Of a DNA stretch of 64,000 nt, positions 10,371 to 19,350 are shown in pieces. Under the pieces are notes generated by a model. That model searched no databases and had not been told where the DNA came from. It saw only the letters and a list, made by a program, of their open reading frames with translations. Position 1 is the first letter of the stretch. Each line of letters starts with the position of its first letter. Where the stretch lies: NCBI RefSeq assembly GCF_000815465.1, contig NZ_JSWE01000058.1:62001-126000 (forward strand), written 5' to 3'. The translations under genes and the position numbers were made by a program. Source of the stretch: Candidatus Jidaibacter acanthamoeba. Its GTDB lineage: Bacteria; Pseudomonadota; Alphaproteobacteria; Rickettsiales; Midichloriaceae.

Positions 10371-10398
10371 TTGACATATTTGTAAAACATTATATAGA
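10371..10398 (+). promoter_or_regulatory. Sigma70-like promoter of scoA-scoB
   Basis: A perfect -35 box TTGACA (10371-10376), a 16-bp spacer and TATAGA (10393-10398) lie about 30 bp upstream of scoA. AAAGGA at 10407-10412 gives the ribosome binding site. It is the best promoter match I noticed in the window. Confidence 0.65.
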
Positions 10399-10427
10399 CT
10401 TAATATAAAGGAACTTAAATCTTTAAT

Positions 10428-11129
10428 ATGAATAAAGTATATAAGAATATAAGCGCAGCTCTGGAAGGTATCGTCTTTGACGGGATGACTATCATGGTCG
10501 GCGGTTTCGGGTTGTGCGGAATACCGGAAAATGCAATCCGAGTAATTAAGGAAATGGATGTCAAAAATTTAACCATTATCAGTAATAATTGCGGGGTAGA
10601 TGATTTCGGTTTAGGTATTTTACTGGAAAAGAATCAAGTGAAGAAGTTAATTGCTTCATATGTTGCCGGGAATAAAAAAATACAGCAAAAATATATTGCA
10701 GGAGAACTGGAATTAGAGCTTACACCCCAAGGAACTTTAGCGGAAAGAATTAGGGCAGGGGGTGCCGGTATACCGGCATTTTATACGAGAACAGGTGTAG
10801 GTACCGTTGTTGCGGAAGGCAAGGAAACACGGGAATTTGACGGTAAAAAATATATAATGGAAAGAGGGATAACCGCAGATTTAGCCCTTATTAAAGCTCA
10901 TACCGGTGATACTGAAGGTAATCTCGTTTATAGGAAAACTACCAGAAATTTCCACCCCATGATGGCTACAGCCGCTAAATATACGGTTGCAGAGGTTGAA
11001 CAATTGGTTGAGGTAGGAAAAATTGATCCTGATCATATTCATACACCCGGTATATATGTAAAAAGGATTGTAAAAGAAAAATTTGAAAAACGCATAGAGA
11101 GTTTAACTTTAAGTGAAAAAGTAAGTTGA
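10428..11129 (+). CDS. scoA: Succinyl-CoA:3-ketoacid CoA-transferase subunit A
   Basis: This 233-aa protein is the alpha subunit of a family I CoA-transferase. The N-terminal signature GGFGLCGIPE (about residues 22-31) and the following SNNCGVDDFGLG segment are diagnostic. The enzyme moves CoA from succinyl-CoA to acetoacetate, so it activates ketone bodies or links storage-polymer breakdown to the TCA cycle. The subunit B gene follows after 7 bp in the same operon, as in bacterial two-gene SCOT systems. The start is supported by the upstream AAAGGA and by a strong promoter. Confidence 0.93.
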   Translation: MNKVYKNISAALEGIVFDGMTIMVGGFGLCGIPENAIRVIKEMDVKNLTIISNNCGVDDFGLGILLEKNQVKKLIASYVAGNKKIQQKYIAGELELELTPQGTLAERIRAGGAGIPAFYTRTGVGTVVAEGKETREFDGKKYIMERGITADLALIKAHTGDTEGNLVYRKTTRNFHPMMATAAKYTVAEVEQLVEVGKIDPDHIHTPGIYVKRIVKEKFEKRIESLTLSEKVS

Positions 11130-11136
11130 GGGTATA

Positions 11137-11778
11137 ATGGCTTGGACTGATGAAGATATTTGTAAAATCGTAGCAAATTCAGAATTGAAGGATGGCTATT
11201 ATGTAAACTTAGGTATTGGACTTCCAACTCTAGTTGCTAATTATATTCCTCGCGATATGCAGATAACTTTGCAAAGCGAAAACGGTATTCTCGGTATGGG
11301 ACCATTTCCGACCAAGGAAACGGTTGATGCCGACCTTATAAATGCCGGGAAGCAAACAATCACCGAGCTGCCACAAAGTTCATACTTTAGTAGTGCGGAA
11401 TCATTTGCGATGATTAGGGGAGGGCATATAAATGTTGCAATACTTGGAGCATTGCAAGTCTCGGAAGCTGGAGATTTAGCTAACTGGATTATTCCTAATC
11501 AAACCGTAAAAGGTATGGGTGGAGCAATGGATCTAGTTGCCGGAGTGCAAAGAATTATTGTGATTATGGATCATGTAACAAAGACCGGTGAACCTAAACT
11601 GCTTAAGCAATGTACATTTCCGCTTACGGGTATAAGTTGTGTGGATAAGGTGGTGACTAACTTTGGAGTTTTCGAGTTTGAAGAGCAGCAAATGTATCTT
11701 ACCTTAATAGCACCAGGTGTTACCTTAGAAGAAATAAAAGCTAAAACCGAAGCTAAATTTACTGTAAGGTTACGCTAA
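11137..11778 (+). CDS. scoB: Succinyl-CoA:3-ketoacid CoA-transferase subunit B
   Basis: The 213-aa beta subunit of SCOT carries the catalytic glutamate in QSENGILGMG (about residues 47-56), which forms the glutamyl-CoA thioester. It also has the conserved GLPTLVANY, GGAMDLVAG and LTGISCVDKVVT stretches. It acts with the preceding subunit A in the cytoplasm. The intergenic GAGGGTATA offers a ribosome binding site for ATG 11137. The gene stops 10 bp from the stop of the convergent hypothetical gene. Confidence 0.93.
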   Translation: MAWTDEDICKIVANSELKDGYYVNLGIGLPTLVANYIPRDMQITLQSENGILGMGPFPTKETVDADLINAGKQTITELPQSSYFSSAESFAMIRGGHINVAILGALQVSEAGDLANWIIPNQTVKGMGGAMDLVAGVQRIIVIMDHVTKTGEPKLLKQCTFPLTGISCVDKVVTNFGVFEFEEQQMYLTLIAPGVTLEEIKAKTEAKFTVRLR

Positions 11779-11788
11779 TATCTTCTTT

Positions 11789-12640
11789 TTAAAAAGGATT
11801 TGTAATTCTTATACTTTTAATTCTATTTAGAGAATAATTATAAAGATTTGAAAAAAATTGAGATATGGATAGAGAAGATTTGGCAGGAGCAAGCTTGATT
11901 TTTTTAGCTAAAAATACTTCGATAATTTGATTAACTTTTCCTCCGATTAAGTCTTCACTACATTTTGGGGTGTTATCTAAAAGTAACTTTATCTTTTTTT
12001 TATTCGGAATTATTTTGCCTTCACTGTCCAGGCCGAGTTTTGACATTATGTGCTTGTGGCTGCTTCCTTGCAGTCTTACCTTGTATTTAACCTGAGCATC
12101 ACGAGCAGCTATTTGCAAAATTAAATTACCGAAACCTTTAGAGAACTTTTCGTTATATTCTAAATATAATCCGTTTAAGACAGATGCTATAGCGCCTGTA
12201 ACGTAATTAAATATAGAGCCGTCATCCAGTGAAAGTTTTATCTTTTCAAAATTAGCATCTAATATAGTTTTAAAATGTGCTAATATTGCATTAGGTACGG
12301 TTTTAGGAATATGCGGAGCCGGAAAGGTAGAGTGTTGCTCGTCAAATATAACTTTATAATTATAGCGTTTAGCTTCTTCGGACATTAATGCTTTTAAGCG
12401 CTCATTGCTATGAAGCGGGAATTTTTCAAATATTTCAACCTCTTTAATAATACCTTCAATTAATAAATGCAAAGCCTTATCGCTCATTAAATCGGTAACT
12501 GACATAGCAAATGTATAAAAATTATATAAGGGAATGCTTTTGCAAAGGTTATTAAACTTTTCAAATTCTTTTTCCTTTAGTTCACCTTTAATAGCTTTTA
12601 CAATTAAACTGTAACTCTCCGTTTCGCTATAATTTTTCAT
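11789..12640 (-). CDS. Hypothetical protein, 283 aa
   Basis: I do not recognise this protein. It looks soluble and mostly helical, with no signal peptide or membrane segment. Lysine-rich patches occur throughout, and the C-terminus is basic (LNRIKSIRITNPF). A stretch near residues 95-130 (STFPAPHIPKTVPNAILAH) is proline-rich. It stands alone between scoB (convergent) and acpS (same strand, 85 bp apart), so its context says little. Codon use and AT content resemble its neighbours, so it is likely a real lineage-specific gene. Confidence 0.6.
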   Translation of the reverse strand: MKNYSETESYSLIVKAIKGELKEKEFEKFNNLCKSIPLYNFYTFAMSVTDLMSDKALHLLIEGIIKEVEIFEKFPLHSNERLKALMSEEAKRYNYKVIFDEQHSTFPAPHIPKTVPNAILAHFKTILDANFEKIKLSLDDGSIFNYVTGAIASVLNGLYLEYNEKFSKGFGNLILQIAARDAQVKYKVRLQGSSHKHIMSKLGLDSEGKIIPNKKKIKLLLDNTPKCSEDLIGGKVNQIIEVFLAKKIKLAPAKSSLSISQFFSNLYNYSLNRIKSIRITNPF

Positions 12641-12725
12641 TTTGCTATAATAAGTATTGAGCTAATTTAAAAATATAGCAGATATAGATTAACAATTAGT
12701 TAATTTTTATAGGATATAAAAGTTG

Positions 12726-13082
12726 TTATACAATAATTACAAAGGCTTGTGCGTATTCTTTTTCATCGGAAAGGGATAAATGCACTTTAAAATTTAAGTC
12801 ATTTCTTAAAAAATTAACTAAAGGAGCGCCCTTTTCATCATTTAATATCTCACATTCCTTAAAGCTGAGCGCAGAGCCTATACCTGTCTTTAAAGCTTTG
12901 GATATCGCCTCTTTAGCTGCAAATCTTTTGGCAAGATATGCATAATACCCATATTTTCTTTTATTCGCACACTCAAGTTCAGAGAGGGTAAAAATACGGC
13001 CAAGGAATTTATCACCCCATGTATCGACTAACTTTTTTATCCTATTTATTGAAACTATATCGCAACCGATGCCTTTAATCAT
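12726..13082 (-). CDS. acpS: Holo-[acyl-carrier-protein] synthase
   Basis: At 118 aa this is a standard AcpS. It has the N-terminal GIGCDIVSINRI motif with the magnesium-binding Asp8, and the helix RFAAKEAISKAL with the second metal ligand Glu. The enzyme transfers 4'-phosphopantetheine from CoA to a serine of apo-ACP, activating fatty-acid synthesis in the cytoplasm. Its ATG immediately follows the stop of the upstream hypothetical gene with no bases between, which suggests coupled translation. The usual alphaproteobacterial partner lepB is not here. Confidence 0.92.
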   Translation of the reverse strand: MIKGIGCDIVSINRIKKLVDTWGDKFLGRIFTLSELECANKRKYGYYAYLAKRFAAKEAISKALKTGIGSALSFKECEILNDEKGAPLVNFLRNDLNFKVHLSLSDEKEYAQAFVIIV

Positions 13083-13760
13083 TTATCTGGAATTAGTAGA
13101 ATGTTGCGTGGATTGATTAGCTTTAGAATCTTTATATATTTCCATATGGCTTTTCTTATAGTCTCTTGATGCTAATGCTTCCCTATTTGATAAAGGCTCA
13201 GTAAGTAGCTTGTTATCATTAGCAAGGTGGATGTCACTAATGTTGAAATCTACATTAGGGGTTGTATTGGAATTAACATTTGCTGCTGATGATAAATGGT
13301 TAGTAGGGATAATAGAGAGTAGTTTAGCAGTTGCTTCTCTAATCGAATTTTCCTGTTGCGACATTTTTATTGATCGCAATAATGCCTGGCGGTTAAAATC
13401 AATTGAACAGTCTTTATTCGGAGATTCTAAATGAATTTCAATTTCGCCGTCAGTTATACTGAAATATAATTTCCCTAGATTAAACCTATTTTCAAAAAAT
13501 TTATTAGAATAATTATAAGCATTTTGGAGAACTTTGGTTACTTCTTCTAATTTATTTATACTCTCATCATTTAAGTGTTTATGTTCAAAAAAGAAAACAG
13601 ACCCTTTATAGTATTCAACTTTTATTTCTCCCAGTTCATTAACTAATAACTTTTGAGAGTCATAGAAAGGCTTTAAGTCAATTCGAGAAATGAAATACTT
13701 CGCCATTTCTTCAATGGGGACATTTTCAAATACGTTATCCTGATTAAATAAAATTGCCAT
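13083..13760 (-). CDS. Hypothetical protein, 225 aa, upstream of acpS
   Basis: I do not recognise this protein. The first 130 residues look like an alpha/beta domain with alternating hydrophobic strands (KVEYYKGSVFFFEH, KLYFSITDGEIEIHLES). The last 90 residues are polar, Asn/Ser/Lys-rich and probably disordered. No signal peptide or membrane segment is seen. It abuts acpS directly, so the two are expected to be cotranscribed, but no functional link to lipid synthesis is visible. It could be a lineage-specific secreted or regulatory protein. Confidence 0.6.
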   Translation of the reverse strand: MAILFNQDNVFENVPIEEMAKYFISRIDLKPFYDSQKLLVNELGEIKVEYYKGSVFFFEHKHLNDESINKLEEVTKVLQNAYNYSNKFFENRFNLGKLYFSITDGEIEIHLESPNKDCSIDFNRQALLRSIKMSQQENSIREATAKLLSIIPTNHLSSAANVNSNTTPNVDFNISDIHLANDNKLLTEPLSNREALASRDYKKSHMEIYKDSKANQSTQHSTNSR

Positions 13761-13904
13761 AAATACTTAACTTCCGAAATTTTAATATAGTTTAATGTAG
13801 TGTCGGTTGTTTTCAAATATTATATATTATATAGCTTATAATATACTAATCAATCTAAAACCATTTATATACTATGAAATTTTTAGGAAGTTTTATATAT
13901 ATTT

Positions 13905-15140
13905 TTACTGTTTGTTAACATATTCTTCAATTCTAAGTAATTCATTATATTTTGCCACCCTATCCGTTCTGCATAATGAACCGGTTTTGATTTGGCCGGC
14001 ATTTATGGCGACTGCAAGGTGAGAAATGGTAGTATCCTCGGTTTCTCCGGATCTATGCGAAATGATGGCATTATAGTTATTTTTTTGGGCAAGTTTAATA
14101 GTTTCCAAAGTTTCAGTTAAAGTTCCGATTTGGTTTAACTTTATAAGTATTGCATTAGCAATTTTACCTTCGATACCTTTTGCAAATATTTTTTTATTAG
14201 TCACAAAAATATCATCACCGACAATTTGAACTTTAGAACCCAGAGCATGGGTGATATTTTGCCATCCCTCATAATCAAATTCTGACATCGGGTCTTCAAT
14301 AGAAATAATAGGGTACTGGTTAACTAAGTGTTCAAAATATTTTACCAGCTGCTCAGAGTTTAATATTTTATTTTCTCCTTTTAGATGGTATGAGTTATTA
14401 TCATAAAATTCGCTTGCCGCTACATCTAGTCCAAGGCTTATATCTTCTCCCGGTCTATATCCGGCTTTTTCGATCGCTGCCAATATTAAATTTAAGCACT
14501 CTTGAGCCGAACCCAAAGCAGGTGCAAAACCTCCTTCATCCCCGACATTGGTGTTATATCCCTTGTTACTTAAAATCTTTTTAAGAGTATGAAATACTTC
14601 AGCTCCCATTCTTAGCGCATCACTAAAGCGGCTATATTTAAGAGGGATGATCATAAATTCTTGAATATCAAGAGCGTTATCCGCATGGGCGCCGCCGTTT
14701 ATAATATTCATCATCGGTCTTGGTATGCTTATTTCTTTACCCGCTAAACTTTGGAATAATTGTTGATCGTTTGCTGCTGCATGAGCTTTAGCATAACTCA
14801 AAGAGACTGAAAGAATTGCATTGGCCCCGAGCTTAGATTTATTCTCCGTGCCGTCCAGTTCAATTAAAAATTGATCTAAATCAGCTTGGGAGGCAAATTC
14901 TCTGCCGATAATTTTTTTAGCTATTATGGAATTTACGTTATCAACCGCCTTTAATACTCCTTTACCTAAGTACCTGTTGCCTCCGTCCCTAAGTTCTAAT
15001 GCTTCTTTAGAACCGGTGGAAGCACCGCTAGGCGAAGAAGCTCTGCCTAAACTGCCCTCATTTAAAATGATATCGGTTTCAATAGTCGGATTTCCTCTGC
15101 TATCCAGGATTTCTCTAGCTCTAACTGATCTTATTTTCAT
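13905..15140 (-). CDS. eno: Enolase
   Basis: This 411-aa enolase converts 2-phosphoglycerate to phosphoenolpyruvate. Visible signatures are [11 protein letters not shown] at the N-terminus, [16 protein letters not shown] (mobile loop), metal-binding DVAAS and [14 protein letters not shown], the catalytic lysine in [14 protein letters not shown], and SHRSGETED near the C-terminus. It is about 15-20 residues shorter than the common bacterial length, mainly at the C-terminal end, but all catalytic segments are there. With gap and pgk in the same window it shows that the lower glycolytic/gluconeogenic branch is kept. Confidence 0.95.
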   Translation of the reverse strand: MKIRSVRAREILDSRGNPTIETDIILNEGSLGRASSPSGASTGSKEALELRDGGNRYLGKGVLKAVDNVNSIIAKKIIGREFASQADLDQFLIELDGTENKSKLGANAILSVSLSYAKAHAAANDQQLFQSLAGKEISIPRPMMNIINGGAHADNALDIQEFMIIPLKYSRFSDALRMGAEVFHTLKKILSNKGYNTNVGDEGGFAPALGSAQECLNLILAAIEKAGYRPGEDISLGLDVAASEFYDNNSYHLKGENKILNSEQLVKYFEHLVNQYPIISIEDPMSEFDYEGWQNITHALGSKVQIVGDDIFVTNKKIFAKGIEGKIANAILIKLNQIGTLTETLETIKLAQKNNYNAIISHRSGETEDTTISHLAVAINAGQIKTGSLCRTDRVAKYNELLRIEEYVNKQ

Positions 15141-15273
15141 AACTATCTTTCATGATCTTTTGTAAAAAAGATAGCATTTAAATAGCTGTAGTCAAGGCAA
15201 AGCAGATTAAGAGAAAGTTAATTTTTAATTTTTTTACTTGAAGCTTAACGATTTTCAAAATACCTTTATTAAG

Positions 15274-15307
15274 TATAAGGGAATATACATTGCTATATAA
15301 GGGAATA
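15274..15307 (+). repeat. Two 12-bp direct repeats before the secretin operon
   Basis: TATAAGGGAATA occurs at 15274-15285 and again, identical, at 15296-15307. The repeats start 22 bp apart, about two helical turns, and end 11 bp before the secretin ATG. The second copy abuts the AAGGGG ribosome binding region. They could be an activator or repressor site, or a small duplication. Confidence 0.55.
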
Positions 15308-15318
15308 AAGGGGAAAAA

Positions 15319-17163
15319 ATGATTAAGCTCCAGAGGAACAATACAAATAAGGTATTTAAATACTTACTACTTACATCACTTTTTTTGACGCCTTCCTGCT
15401 CAAATAAAGAGTTTAATCATACATTTAAAACTAACCTTAAAGACCCTCTCGATAGGGAAGTTAATCTATCCAGAGAAGAATTTAAAGAGGTTTTAAGGCC
15501 TTACAAAGATTCATCTAAACTAGTCCCGAGCGTACTTAAAGAAGATGAGGAAGACCTTAATTACTCGCCTGTAATACTTGCGCCTGAAGATCCTTCAATC
15601 AGCAGTGCTAAGCTGGTTACTATGTCAATTACCGAAGATGTCCCGATTAAAGATGTATTAATGGAACTTGCAAGGCTTTCAGACCTGGAACTTGCACTGG
15701 ATCCGAATATTGAAGGAGGTATTATTTTAAAGGTGAAAGATAGACCGGTTAAAGATGTGATCGAAATAGTAGCTGACCAAGCGGCACTCAGATATTCAAT
15801 AGAAAACGGAATATTAAGGATACAAAAAGACGGAGCATATTTGGTTAGCTATAAAGTTGATTATATAAATCTAACCAGGTCAAGCAAAGGTTCTTTTACC
15901 TCAAAAACAAATTTACTTTCCGACAGCAGCAGCTCGAGCGGTTCAGGCAGCTCGAGTGGTTCAAGTGGTTCAAGCGGGTCGAGCGGCGATTCAGCTATTA
16001 ACTCCGGCTCTTCACACGAAATTTCTACTGATTATGACGGAGATAATTGGAAGTCGATTGAAGATAACGTTAATAAAATTATTTTATTAAGAGACCAGGA
16101 GCTATATAAAGGTGTGGACGGTAAAATAGCTGAAGTTACCGGTAATACAAACAGCCAACCTGTTAGCTACTATACGATTAATAAACAGGCAGGAATTATA
16201 AATGTGATGGCTGACAGCAAAAAACACAAATCAATTAAAAAGTATTTGGATTCCGTGAAAGCCAGCCTTTCCGCACAAGTGCTGATTGAAGCAAAAATAG
16301 TGGAAGTGAGTCTTGATGAGCAATATGCTGCCGGGATCGATTGGGCTAGTTTACAAGGAAAAGATTTTAGAGGGACTTTCAGCTATGCTCCTGATATTGG
16401 TACTAATTTCTTTAGCGGATTAGTGGGTAGCTCACAAATCGAACATAGAAATAAGATAGGAGGTGTAGATCACACTTTAAAATTATTGGAAGGGTTCGGC
16501 ACGGTAAGAACGTTATCCAACCCGAGAATTAATGCGATTAATAACCAACAAGCCGTACTAAGTTTTGCGATTAATAAGCCTTATTTTACTGTGAGCGGAA
16601 CATTAGAACAAACCCAAACTACTAATGGTACAACAAGTTCCACTCCGCCGACAATCACCAGCACCTTACACTCGGTTCCGATCGGTATAATATTAACATT
16701 GCAGCCGTCAATTGATTTGGAAACTCAAGAAGTCACTATGAATATCAGGCCGACTCTTACTACCGATACCGGTGATAATATTAAAGATCCCGCAGTACAG
16801 ATACTTGCGCTAAGTGCCGGCGGCACAGGAAGTACACTAGCAGATATACTAACGAGTAGCTCTATACCTACTATCCAGGTAAAAGAGCTTGATACTATTT
16901 TAAAAGCAAGAAGCGGAGAAGTCATGGTTATCGGTGGGCTGATTAAGCATAATGATCAAAATACCGATGCCGGTCTGCCGCTTTTAAATAAAATCCCTAT
17001 TTTAGGTAATTTAACTAAGCAAGTTACTAAAAAAGTATCTGTACAGGAAACTGTTATTTTATTACAGGCAACTATTGTCAATAACGGTAATAGTAGTTAT
17101 CATCCACAAGATAAGAAAGTTTATGAAACTTTTACACAAGATACCAGGCCTTTAACATTTTAA
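15319..17163 (+). CDS. Lipoprotein secretin of the type IV pilus/MSHA type (MshL/PilQ-like)
   Basis: This 614-aa outer-membrane secretin forms the multimeric channel of a type IV pilus or type II secretion-like machine. An N-terminal hydrophobic segment ends in LTPSC, a plausible lipobox. N-terminal STN/N0-like domains (about 90-180) are followed by a Ser/Gly low-complexity linker (about 200-230) and an N1-like segment. The C-terminal secretin domain has LIEAKIVEVSLDEQYA, GTVRTLSNPRINAIN, VPIGIILTLQP, and GEVMVIGGLI with LPLLNKIPILGNL. AAGGGG precedes the ATG. An ABC-2 permease and a membrane-anchored protein follow at once. MshL is the closest family from the layout; exact orthology is inference. 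Confidence 0.88.
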   Translation: MIKLQRNNTNKVFKYLLLTSLFLTPSCSNKEFNHTFKTNLKDPLDREVNLSREEFKEVLRPYKDSSKLVPSVLKEDEEDLNYSPVILAPEDPSISSAKLVTMSITEDVPIKDVLMELARLSDLELALDPNIEGGIILKVKDRPVKDVIEIVADQAALRYSIENGILRIQKDGAYLVSYKVDYINLTRSSKGSFTSKTNLLSDSSSSSGSGSSSGSSGSSGSSGDSAINSGSSHEISTDYDGDNWKSIEDNVNKIILLRDQELYKGVDGKIAEVTGNTNSQPVSYYTINKQAGIINVMADSKKHKSIKKYLDSVKASLSAQVLIEAKIVEVSLDEQYAAGIDWASLQGKDFRGTFSYAPDIGTNFFSGLVGSSQIEHRNKIGGVDHTLKLLEGFGTVRTLSNPRINAINNQQAVLSFAINKPYFTVSGTLEQTQTTNGTTSSTPPTITSTLHSVPIGIILTLQPSIDLETQEVTMNIRPTLTTDTGDNIKDPAVQILALSAGGTGSTLADILTSSSIPTIQVKELDTILKARSGEVMVIGGLIKHNDQNTDAGLPLLNKIPILGNLTKQVTKKVSVQETVILLQATIVNNGNSSYHPQDKKVYETFTQDTRPLTF

Positions 17164-17172
17164 AAAATAGAT

Positions 17173-17955
17173 ATGAAAAGCATAATTAAATATACACTTC
17201 TTACTGCCTTACGTGATTGGCTCTTTTTGGGTGTCTTCCTGCTGGTAATGCTTGCAACCACACTTTCCGCATTTTTAGGCGGTACTGCAATTGCCGAGCA
17301 AGGAATGATGTCAGCAGCTTATATTGGGGGTATAACCAGGATTATAATTATAATCGGTTTAACTTTGTTTGTTTGTTTCCATGTAAGAAGATCATTTGAA
17401 AACAAAGAAGTTGAACTTATTTTAACTCGTCCGATTTCAAGAACTAAATTTATTATTTCTTATTTTGTCGGTTTTATGGTTTTAACATTAATAACTATAG
17501 TTCCTATAGTGCTTATGCTTTATATCTTAAGCCTAGCCGGGCTGATTACCTTAAATCTGAAAGGGTTGTTAATATGGGGAGTAAGTTTTTATCTGGAGGC
17601 TTCAGTTGCTTTGGCCCTGGCATTTTTTGCAGCAGTAGTTTTATCCAGTGCTGTTTTTTCGGTGTTATTCTGTTTTGCTTTTTATTTTTTATCTCGTATA
17701 TTCGGCTTTTTCCTGATTTCAATAAACAATCCTCATTCAGTGGCAAAAGGCTCAAAACTTTCCGGTGTTATGGAGCAAATTCTAAACACTATCGGAATTG
17801 TAATACCAAGGTTTGATATGTTGACTAAGAGTGAGTGGCTGATATACGGGATTAATGATGCTAAGCAAATCTCCTTATTTATATCTGCAGTATTATTATA
17901 TATCCCTTTTATTTTACTAATGGCATTATTTGATTTTTCAAAGAAACAATTTTAA
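17173..17955 (+). CDS. ABC-2 type transporter permease
   Basis: The 260-aa protein has six predicted membrane segments (about residues 18-35, 55-75, 100-125, 140-175, 175-195 and 235-255). A cytosolic loop reads ENKEVELILTRPISRTKF. That loop, plus the polytopic layout, is typical of ABC-2 permeases such as the NatB/GldF/YhaP type. No ATPase gene is adjacent, so its motor subunit must be encoded elsewhere. The gene lies 9 bp after the secretin stop. The following gene begins one base after this stop, giving a tight three-gene unit. Its substrate, and any role in pilus assembly, are unknown. Confidence 0.75.
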   Translation: MKSIIKYTLLTALRDWLFLGVFLLVMLATTLSAFLGGTAIAEQGMMSAAYIGGITRIIIIIGLTLFVCFHVRRSFENKEVELILTRPISRTKFIISYFVGFMVLTLITIVPIVLMLYILSLAGLITLNLKGLLIWGVSFYLEASVALALAFFAAVVLSSAVFSVLFCFAFYFLSRIFGFFLISINNPHSVAKGSKLSGVMEQILNTIGIVIPRFDMLTKSEWLIYGINDAKQISLFISAVLLYIPFILLMALFDFSKKQF

Positions 17956-17956
17956 C

Positions 17957-18658
17957 ATGAAGAAAAATTTTTATATCGGCATATTGATTGTAATCTTACT
18001 TGGTGTTCAAGTTGGGTTTTGGGCTAAGACTCATAAGATTACGCCTCTCTTAGGTATAGTGCCGAAAGTTCCGAGCATTTGCGATGCTAAAATTTCCGCT
18101 CTTGGCGATGAGCAGTTTTATTTCCGCTTTCTTGCACTTTATATACAAAATGCCGGGGATACGTTCGGCAGATTTACCGCGCTTAAAGATTATGATTATA
18201 AAGCACTATCCGAGTGGTTTATGCTCCTTGATAAACTTGATAGTAAGTCAAACTTCGTTCCTGCAATTGCAAGCTATTATTATAGTAATACTCAGCGCGT
18301 AGAGGATAATAGGTATATAGTTGATTATTTGGAGAGTAATTATGATTACAACCCTACTGAAAAGTGGTGGTGGCTTTCTCAGGCAGTAATCATTTCCAAT
18401 AATAAATTAAAAGACAAGCCGCTCGCGTTAAGGCTTGCATATAAACTTTCTTCAACTCCGAATGATAAAATGCCGAGTTGGGCACAGCAAATGCCGGCTT
18501 TCATTTTAGAGCAAATGGGTGAATTCGAGCAGGCATTAATAATAATTAAAGATCTGGCTGAAAAGCATGATAACTACTCCGAAGGTGAGATGAACTTCAT
18601 GAACTATTTCATAAGAGATAGGCTAGGCTTCTTAAATGAGCGGATAGGGAAGAGGTGA
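17957..18658 (+). CDS. Membrane-anchored hypothetical protein, third gene of the secretin operon
   Basis: The start is set at ATG 17957, one base after the permease stop. The longer frame from 17930 would overlap the permease. The 233-aa product has an N-terminal membrane anchor (residues 3-22), then an alpha-helical periplasmic or cytoplasmic body with Trp/Tyr-rich helices. Helix pairs such as PAFILEQMGEFEQALIII (about 175-195) resemble a TPR. TPR-like proteins often serve as pilotins or assembly factors for secretins, so a role with the upstream secretin is possible. I recognise no specific family. Confidence 0.7.
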   Translation: MKKNFYIGILIVILLGVQVGFWAKTHKITPLLGIVPKVPSICDAKISALGDEQFYFRFLALYIQNAGDTFGRFTALKDYDYKALSEWFMLLDKLDSKSNFVPAIASYYYSNTQRVEDNRYIVDYLESNYDYNPTEKWWWLSQAVIISNNKLKDKPLALRLAYKLSSTPNDKMPSWAQQMPAFILEQMGEFEQALIIIKDLAEKHDNYSEGEMNFMNYFIRDRLGFLNERIGKR

Positions 18659-18661
18659 CTG

Positions 18662-18685
18662 AGTAATAACTGATCAGCTATTACT
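18662..18685. terminator. 24-bp near-perfect palindrome between convergent genes
   Basis: AGTAATA and TATTACT arms flank a CTGATCAG core, with one A/C mismatch pair. It lies 3 bp after the stop of the plus-strand gene and 25 bp before the stop of the minus-strand RDD gene. There is no flanking T-run, so it could be a weak bidirectional terminator, an mRNA-end stabiliser, or a protein site. Confidence 0.4.
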
Positions 18686-18710
18686 TGCTAATTAAACTTT
18701 CGCGCTAATA

Positions 18711-19232
18711 CTAAAGTTTCCCACCTACCACGTATGTTTTAAAAATTATATCATGCAAAGCAACTTTCTTAGGAGTAAATGCTGGCATAATAAAACCTAT
18801 GCAAACAATTGCATGTATCACGATTATTATGTGTATATAGAGAATTACCTCATCAAAGGATGTAAATAATATGATAAATAACATAAATGGGGTAATATAA
18901 GGAAAAATACTCCTACCCAGCATTTTAGTTTTGGTAAGTTTTGTGCCATCCTGGTTAATAACGTATATACCTGTTATCCTTTTTCCTAAAGTTCCCTGCC
19001 ATCTTGATGTAATAGGGTTGATGCTATATATGAGATAAGTTATTAGGAAAATTAAAGGATAATACACTAATAAATAAAATCCTGCTATAATACCAATAAA
19101 TAATTGAGGTTTTAGGATATATTCAATGAACCATAAAGTTACTGGCAAGCTAATAATACCTACAATAGTATAATCTATAATTAAGGCAGTAAATCTTCTG
19201 CCCAAACCTGCATATTTATAATTAATTTCCAT
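18711..19232 (-). CDS. RDD family membrane protein
   Basis: The 173-aa protein shows the RDD family layout. GRRFTALIIDYTI at the N-terminus carries the conserved Arg and Asp, three or four membrane segments follow, and a GTLGKRITGIYVIN loop sits at about residues 80-93. RDD proteins are small inner-membrane proteins of mixed or unknown function; some act in ion exchange. The gene is alone on its transcript, 118 bp from pgk. Nothing in the sequence narrows its function. Confidence 0.75.
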   Translation of the reverse strand: MEINYKYAGLGRRFTALIIDYTIVGIISLPVTLWFIEYILKPQLFIGIIAGFYLLVYYPLIFLITYLIYSINPITSRWQGTLGKRITGIYVINQDGTKLTKTKMLGRSIFPYITPFMLFIILFTSFDEVILYIHIIIVIHAIVCIGFIMPAFTPKKVALHDIIFKTYVVGGKL

Positions 19233-19350
19233 ATATACTGATCTTATTTAAACTTTATTATTATTATATTCAAACTTAGTTAATAAGTTATTAATCGATT
19301 AGGATAATATAAGAAAAAAAATTAGGTGTATCGTTCGGATTTTTAGAGTG

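Noticed and set aside
15900-15990. Ser/Gly-rich repeat stretch in the secretin
   Set aside because: Short degenerate codon repeats encoding a flexible linker; not a mobile repeat or CRISPR.
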